Shown: positions 58,508 through 64,000 of the stretch, piece by piece
Numbering within the stretch: position 1 is the stretch's first letter
How the letters are laid out: every line of letters starts with the position of its first letter
From: Sarcocystis neurona
Lineage: Eukaryota; Apicomplexa; Conoidasida; Eucoccidiorida; Sarcocystidae
NCBI GenBank assembly: GCA_000727475.1
Contig: KL647323.1
Location: 386,659 to 450,658, forward strand
Direction of reading: 5' to 3'
Length of the DNA: 64,000 bases
Notes under the pieces: generated by a model
Seen by the model: the letters and a program-made list of their open reading frames with translations, nothing else
What the model was told of the DNA's origin: nothing
Databases searched by the model: none
Translations under genes and position numbers: made by a program

Positions 58508-61500
58508 CGACGCACACAGAATTCGAAACTCGACACACGAATTCAACTGTGCAAGAACTGCGCGTCACGTTGAACTTTAACAACCGTAACATTGCTAAAG
58601 AGCAAACGTAGACACATATGTGTAAGGTACTGGCAGAGAGAGGTGGAGAGAAAAAGCAGATCGGGGGAGGAAAGGGAGGGTCCTCCACAGTGCTTGTTCG
58701 TTTTTAGTGAAATTGTACAGAAAGCTGTACTCTTGCCCGCAACAATTGCTTGTCACTTTATGTAACTTACGCATACCCAGCTTCCCATACGCTAGCGTAC
58801 ATGGAAGCACGTAGAGCAAGGTGTCTGCAAGTGTAGTTGTCGTCGAAGCTAGCACGTCGTTGTCTGTGAGCCATTCTGCCCTCAGACAAGTACACGTATC
58901 CATTTCAAGTCGGCACACATACATACTCAAATGTGCACGGCAGCTTTGTATCTCGTTTTGGGAGGCGTTCCTGCCTAATGTCAGGATGTATCATCTACGG
59001 TGCACGTCAGTAGTCTACAGCTAAGCAGAAGGATACAAGCACGTGCGTAAACGTATTCGTACCGACCCACGTGTATGGGTGCGTAGCTGTAGAGCGACAG
59101 ACACGTGTGTATTCACCTCAAAGCAGAAGTGGTTCTTATTCCTCTGTCTGGTACACGCGAACCGTCTGGGTCAAGCTCCCTGCCGGCAATGGCAGATTTT
59201 ATTTGCTTGGCCTCTTGTCGTGTCCGCCACCACTGGGAATAAGCCGTCGTCCGCTCACTTGCGCGCTGCGCTCTGTACTGTGCCCGCTCGGGAGTGCTTC
59301 CAGGTGATCTATCCAAACACACAATTTTGAAGTTGATAAATATATAAATATATATATATATATTTCAAGGGCTAACTACTGCCATTCGGAGCGGGAGGGA
59401 AAGTTCAGTTCGTGCACTTTATCTAGGATTTCTGGGCTGGTGTATATGCGGCTAGGAAGGCATAAAGAGTGGCTGTTTGGCCGAAAGATGTGTTTTAGTT
59501 AGTGAACTGCATGGGGGATGGACGTCGTGGAGCAGCGCGTCCTCGGTGCTGGAAGAACGAGCCAAAGTGGATGTGCACTCCACAGACAACTCCCAAAAGT
59601 GACGCACCAGTGTTTGCATAGTCTACGGGGAGCTACGCTCGTTGACTTGCTACCTGAAGCAGAAGGTTAAATGCGTATTCCCCCGCTTCACCCAATTAGA
59701 GTCAGTTTGTCTCACATTCTCACCGCAGTCAATTTGTTTCAGCCCTTCAGCAACTACCCTGTGCGCCGCTCCCCTTATCGTCACGGTCAGGGCCAGCAAG
59801 GGCATGAGGGGGGATGTTGACGGGTCCATAAATGTTCACTCTGTATTGTCCTTTCTGCTGCTGAGTGCAACAGAGCAGGTTCTGGGTTCTACGCAGCAGA
59901 CAAATGCGTACTAAAGCCTTTGTCATCACTTACAAGAAGGCTACCAGCGGACGCCCAAGTGCTCTATGGCCACCAGGGGTATTCGGAACTTTTGAAAATC
60001 CACACCTAACAGAGCATCTACGAACCGCTGAAAGTACTTGGTTTTCTCCTCAGTGCCAATGAATGGACCTCGTTGCAGTGCTTCAAAACCAAAGGTCAAC
60101 AGCACTTTGCTGGTGTTCACCAGGAAGCGACTGTGCGCATCTACCAGTAATTTCCAGGTCCTCAACCTTGAATCGCTGCCTCAAAGAACTCTGCACGTCC
60201 AAAAAGGAACACTGACTCGTTGTGTCTGGGCCCACGTTTCAGTGACTTTCCACACCAGCAGTGCAACATTTTCACCACAGATCTTAGTGGTTTCGATCTT
60301 CGTTGTCCTCCCAACACGAACATTCGCCGCTCCGACTGATGGCTACACGGTTCTTGCAAGTTGTACTCCTCCACCTTGAGTAGACGTCTAAAAAGTACCG
60401 CATATCTGGTGCTAACTTGGATCCTCTCATTCTCGTGAAGTCGTTTTGAGAACTTGCTCGGTTTCTTCAGCTTCACATCTCTGCACGTGTAGCACCACTT
60501 TCAAATTCAACGAGCAGTCCTGCGAGGCAATTCCGTATGTCCGCTGAGCAATATCATCCAACGCCACTTTATGTTTCTGGCAATAATGCACGTGAACTCG
60601 CGGTGCCCTTCTACCTTCAGTGGGTCGGGTTGAGTACGATCACGAAGCAGTCTACTAAAAACGATGTGTTTCGCCGCGGCAGCGCAAACCAAGGGTTCAC
60701 GGTAGTCTCTGTACACACTTCGATGCACGTCTGCGAACCTGCGCCTACGGACTCGTATATGTATACTCGTATGGACGTGCACACGACGTTGCATAAAAAG
60801 AAGCCACCTTCTTTCTGATTGTTCGCGTCCCGATATGCTGCACGTGTCTGTCCGCACAAGCAAGCCTACCAGCGTCTTTATCTGCAAATGTGACACCGAA
60901 GTGTACGTAGCAGAAGGCCGTCCTGACTAGGTCCACTCCATGTGTTTACAAAGCACAATCCTCAGAAGAACGTTGAACACGCCACCTTGCAATCCAAACT
61001 TCCCTGATACACTACTTCCGCATACGAGGCATGACACGTTTGGGCAAATACATCCACAGTCGCATACATTCGTAAACACATCAATGTAGCTAGACGCGTG
61101 CACACGACGTCTGCAGTGCACGCGCCGCGCTAAGGCTCATCGGGTGCAAAGCTGGAGCTGGCACTTATTGAGAAGTCTACTAGAGGCCCGCTTTACAATG
61201 CACCGACAGTAAAATGACAATTCCTGCTTTGCGCGTCTCCTGCCCTGTGTGTGCGTAGGCTGCGGTAGGCTGCGGTGGCCGAGGGTTCAATCGAACACAC
61301 AAGGCACACCGTCCAGTTTGCAGAACACCTTATGCCGGTATTGACCATCTCCAGTGGCTATGGTATGATTACGTGTAGTTCCTGTGCAACATATTTAGGT
61401 TGTGTCACGTTAGGTGAACGATTTCTGTTTCCATGCCCTGTTCAGCTATATCTTCATGCTTGTTGGTGGATGCCCACCATCCTTTTGAAACAGAACACAT

Positions 61501-63590
61501 CTGCAATCTGTTATGTTTTCTTCGCGTACTAGTGTAGTTATTCCCGTCCAGGTTCGCATGTCTGTACCCCACATTACATATACACACCTTCCTACGAGTG
61601 AAGATCTTAATCAGCAATGCGATAGTGATGCTGATGCATTGAGTGGGAACAGTCCCGCGGTGCGACATAACAACCAGGTGTACCTGAGTTTAGCCGTGCT
61701 CAAAGGGCACTAAAACAATTGTCACATTGTTTTGCACGTTCCGTACACACTGGTGGACTCAGCTATGCAAAAGCACACACCTGCACCGACGCAATAGTGC
61801 GCAGCTCAGATGAAATTAAGTGTTTCGTTTTTCACATGCACTCAAATGTAACGGCAAGTGCGTCGACACGATGATATAATGGGGAGGATATGCTTCTAAA
61901 ATTAACTCACATCTGGGCGAGAGTAAGCTCCGAATTAATTGGCACATGTATGGTAGAGCAATGATTTCTCGACGCTTCACGTATGACAGGCTCACGTTTA
62001 ATATATCTTTTTATTTGATATGTACAAAGGTACGTGTGTAGCAGACTGTGTTATCATCAATAGGTAAAAGAAGTCTAGTTCTACAGGTCACTTATCATCC
62101 CCGCTTTCCAAACACGTGCTGCCCATGTTTTCTTGTTCCTCCGTGTAAGTCCACGAATTCTACCTGGCTCCAAGAAGATACTCGTGCACAGTGCAAAGCT
62201 GTGCGAACACTGTCTGGTGAAATCCTGCATCGACCTCAATATATATATACACACTATACATACATGTAAAAGCCGCTGCACACACTGAGTACATGCTGTA
62301 AAGAAGGGGTATTTGACTTACTCTTAAAACCTATACAGAAATCGACCGCCAAAGAGAGAGAGGTATATATATACGTATACACATATAAATATACATATAT
62401 GCATGGATGGCGTCAACGCTGCGCACCTGAAAGTTGTGTACACGGACAACACAAATTGCAAAGAACGTAGCGCGATTCCCCCTAGGCGACGCATACGATA
62501 TATGCTAGCATTCGACGAGCTGCGGATAGGTTGCACGGAAACTAATTACACTGATGTTTACTGTGGAATACGTGCGTCCAGATGTATATGTGCATACATA
62601 CACACACGTGTGCGCGAACAAGAATGCAGATTCTGCACAAATATGAAGTCTGTCCTGGTCCACCTGTACGTGTACGAATATGTGTATACATACCAGTTCG
62701 AAGAGCTATCCAATTTTCAACACACCCAAGCGCCCTAGTCATCGACTATATCTTCCTACTGCATCAAGTAAATAAACCTCACTAACCAAAAAGAGCGTGT
62801 AGCATCTAGGCATCTTCTCAGTGAATACTGTTTCGCTCTTCCGACTTCGGCGTGGACCTAAGCGGAAGCCGTGTTCCGTGAAAAACAGACAATATTCGAA
62901 ACTGCAAAGTAGTTGTTAATCCACGAATTTTAAATGCTCCTGTAATAAAGAAAAAACTAAAACACTACTCACGCAGTCTTCAGCTTGTTCTCTCTTGACC
63001 CGTAGGAGGTCCACAGACACCTCAACGTGAACAGACACTTCCACGTCGTTATAATTTTTGTCGTCACTGTGTCCCAGAGAAAACGGACCTCAACGCTGTA
63101 ACTGTACGCATTCTCGTACGCAAGCTTGTTTCCCTTGCGTATGGTTTTATCGAGACATAAACACGCTGGTGCAACTTCCCACACCGTGAACTTACAAGCA
63201 CATGACTACATGCGCACACATGTACATACGTGTGAAGACACAAGAGTACGTACGAGAAAGCGAAGTCCGCTTGTTTGTATGTGGAGACGTGTTCGCATGC
63301 ACGTCCACGCCTTTGTTTGTATTACTCAGCAAACAAAAAAAAGCCAGCGGACGCATACAGCGTGCACCTGAGCGAAAAGCTAGTGTGGCGTAGCCTACTG
63401 CCAAAACTCCATAAGCGGTTCAAGATAGTGTGTATGTAAGGTATGAGCGGGGGGAAGTAGAATTATACGTTTTGTACGTCTACACACGTTGAATGTATGT
63501 CAGTCACCAAAACTCCTCCCAAACTCGTATACGCCCGACCATTTTATTCTTCGTCGGTGGTTGATTTGCAAGGACGCATGTCCTCCGTAA
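58508..63590. other. Intergenic, no confident gene
   Basis: Mostly unique sequence with short frames on both strands, a TATATA tract at 59340-59365 and CACATA/TATATG simple sequence at 62360-62400 and 62580-62700. A stretch near 61262-61292 looks superficially like the start of a tRNA but does not fold as one. The minus strand at 59941-60165 is considered separately as a possible retroelement remnant. Confidence 0.4.
59941..60165 (-). pseudogene. Possible decayed Ty3/gypsy-like reverse transcriptase fragment
   Basis: The minus frame contains TFGFEALQRGPF followed by YFQRFVDALLG, which lines up loosely with the reverse transcriptase pattern in which a Phe-Gly and Pro-Phe-Gly segment precedes an ATFQRF(M/V)D segment. 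The YxDD catalytic motif that should follow is not present, and adjacent minus frames (60162-60476) are open but unrecognisable. This may be chance similarity. Confidence 0.18.
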
Positions 63591-63624
63591 TAAGGCTTAC
63601 CTTTGTAAAAAAAGGTAAGCCTTA
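63591..63624. repeat. Perfect 14-bp inverted repeat, 6-nt loop
   Basis: TAAGGCTTACCTTT (63591-63604) and AAAGGTAAGCCTTA (63611-63624) flank GTAAAA. It is the longest perfect hairpin I saw in the window and lies outside any confident exon. Confidence 0.9.
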
Positions 63625-63904
63625 CACGGCTAGGAGTGAAACAGTTATTTGTTAGAGCATGTGTTCCCCTTTCCGTACTACCACAATGACTTCGAAGCAC
63701 TGTATCGTCTACACAACCAAATACAGAAAAAACTACGCAGCAAGAGGATTTCCGTTGCTCAGTACCGGTCGACGAAAAGTACGTCTCGATACAGTACATG
63801 CGTAAAAATCAGGGCCTTGATGAGTTCAGCAGCAGCAGCAGCAGGCAGCTTGGCAACAAAATGAATTCACAGCCTCGCATGCCCCTTCCTTTCTTCCGCC
63901 GCAG

Positions 63905-64000
63905 CTACCCCTTCCAAGTTGCGTGCCACTATCTTACCGCCAGCACTTGTGCATGCCAGCCGTACGTTATTAGATGCAAACAGTACCCTCATGCGCAGAT
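63905..64000 (+). CDS. Candidate partial exon at window end
   Basis: A classic acceptor (CTTTCTTCCGCCGCAG) at 63904 is followed by sequence open to the edge of the window in two frames; one reads TPSKLRATILPPALVHASRT near its start. A short CAG run encoding AAAAA after an ATG lies just upstream (63820-63845), typical of coccidian coding DNA but closed by a TGA. The product cannot be named. Confidence 0.3.

Noticed and set aside
61262..61292. tRNA-like start (GTGGCCGAG followed by GGTTCAATC)
   Set aside because: The D-arm-like and T-arm-like motifs are too close together; there is no room for an anticodon arm and no acceptor stem pairing.

Overview
The window looks like nuclear DNA of an apicomplexan parasite of the coccidian group (Eimeria/Cyclospora-like, with a Sarcocystis- or Cystoisospora-like genome as alternative). 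Reasons: intron-rich eukaryotic genes with GT-AG splicing; CAG/GCA triplet runs inside coding exons giving poly-Ala, poly-Ser and poly-Gln; long low-complexity insertions inside conserved domains; introns made of alternating TA/TG/CA/CGTA simple sequence; and housekeeping genes of eukaryotic type. The species cannot be named from sequence alone. Nothing bacterial, no operons, no CRISPR, and no rRNA or tRNA that I could support.

Layout. Four genes can be assembled exon by exon with matching splice phases. (1) 6247-17193, plus strand: a very large tubulin-tyrosine-ligase-like (TTLL) protein, 3 exons, about 3,094 aa, catalytic domain at the C-terminus. (2) 21894-38784, plus: a TAF5-like TFIID subunit (TAF5_NTD2 domain plus WD40 propeller), 9 exons, about 1,523 aa, spread over 17 kb of repeat-filled introns and with a probable GC-AG intron. 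(3) 41734-44442, minus: a Pam18/TIM14-type mitochondrial import J-protein, 3 exons, 174 aa. (4) 52219-57385, plus: a UBE2G/UBC7-type ubiquitin-conjugating enzyme, 4 exons, 168 aa, with a duplicated pseudo-exon in intron 1.

Unresolved coding signal. Chains of short minus-strand exons with good splice sites and compatible phases lie at 1177-2229, 3217-4348 and 46669-48423. Single candidate exons lie at 2635-2838 (minus), 49030-49187 (plus), 58430-58507 (plus) and 63905-64000 (plus, running off the end). I could not assign functions to these. The first 6 kb, 17.2-21.9 kb, 38.8-41.7 kb, 44.4-46.7 kb and 58.5-63.6 kb show no confident gene.

The genes are functionally independent (axoneme/tubulin modification, transcription initiation, mitochondrial protein import, ubiquitin transfer). 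The most striking global feature is the organisation of repeats: CAG on the coding strand of exons, CTG in the intron just before the splice acceptor, and long alternating purine-pyrimidine tracts in introns.
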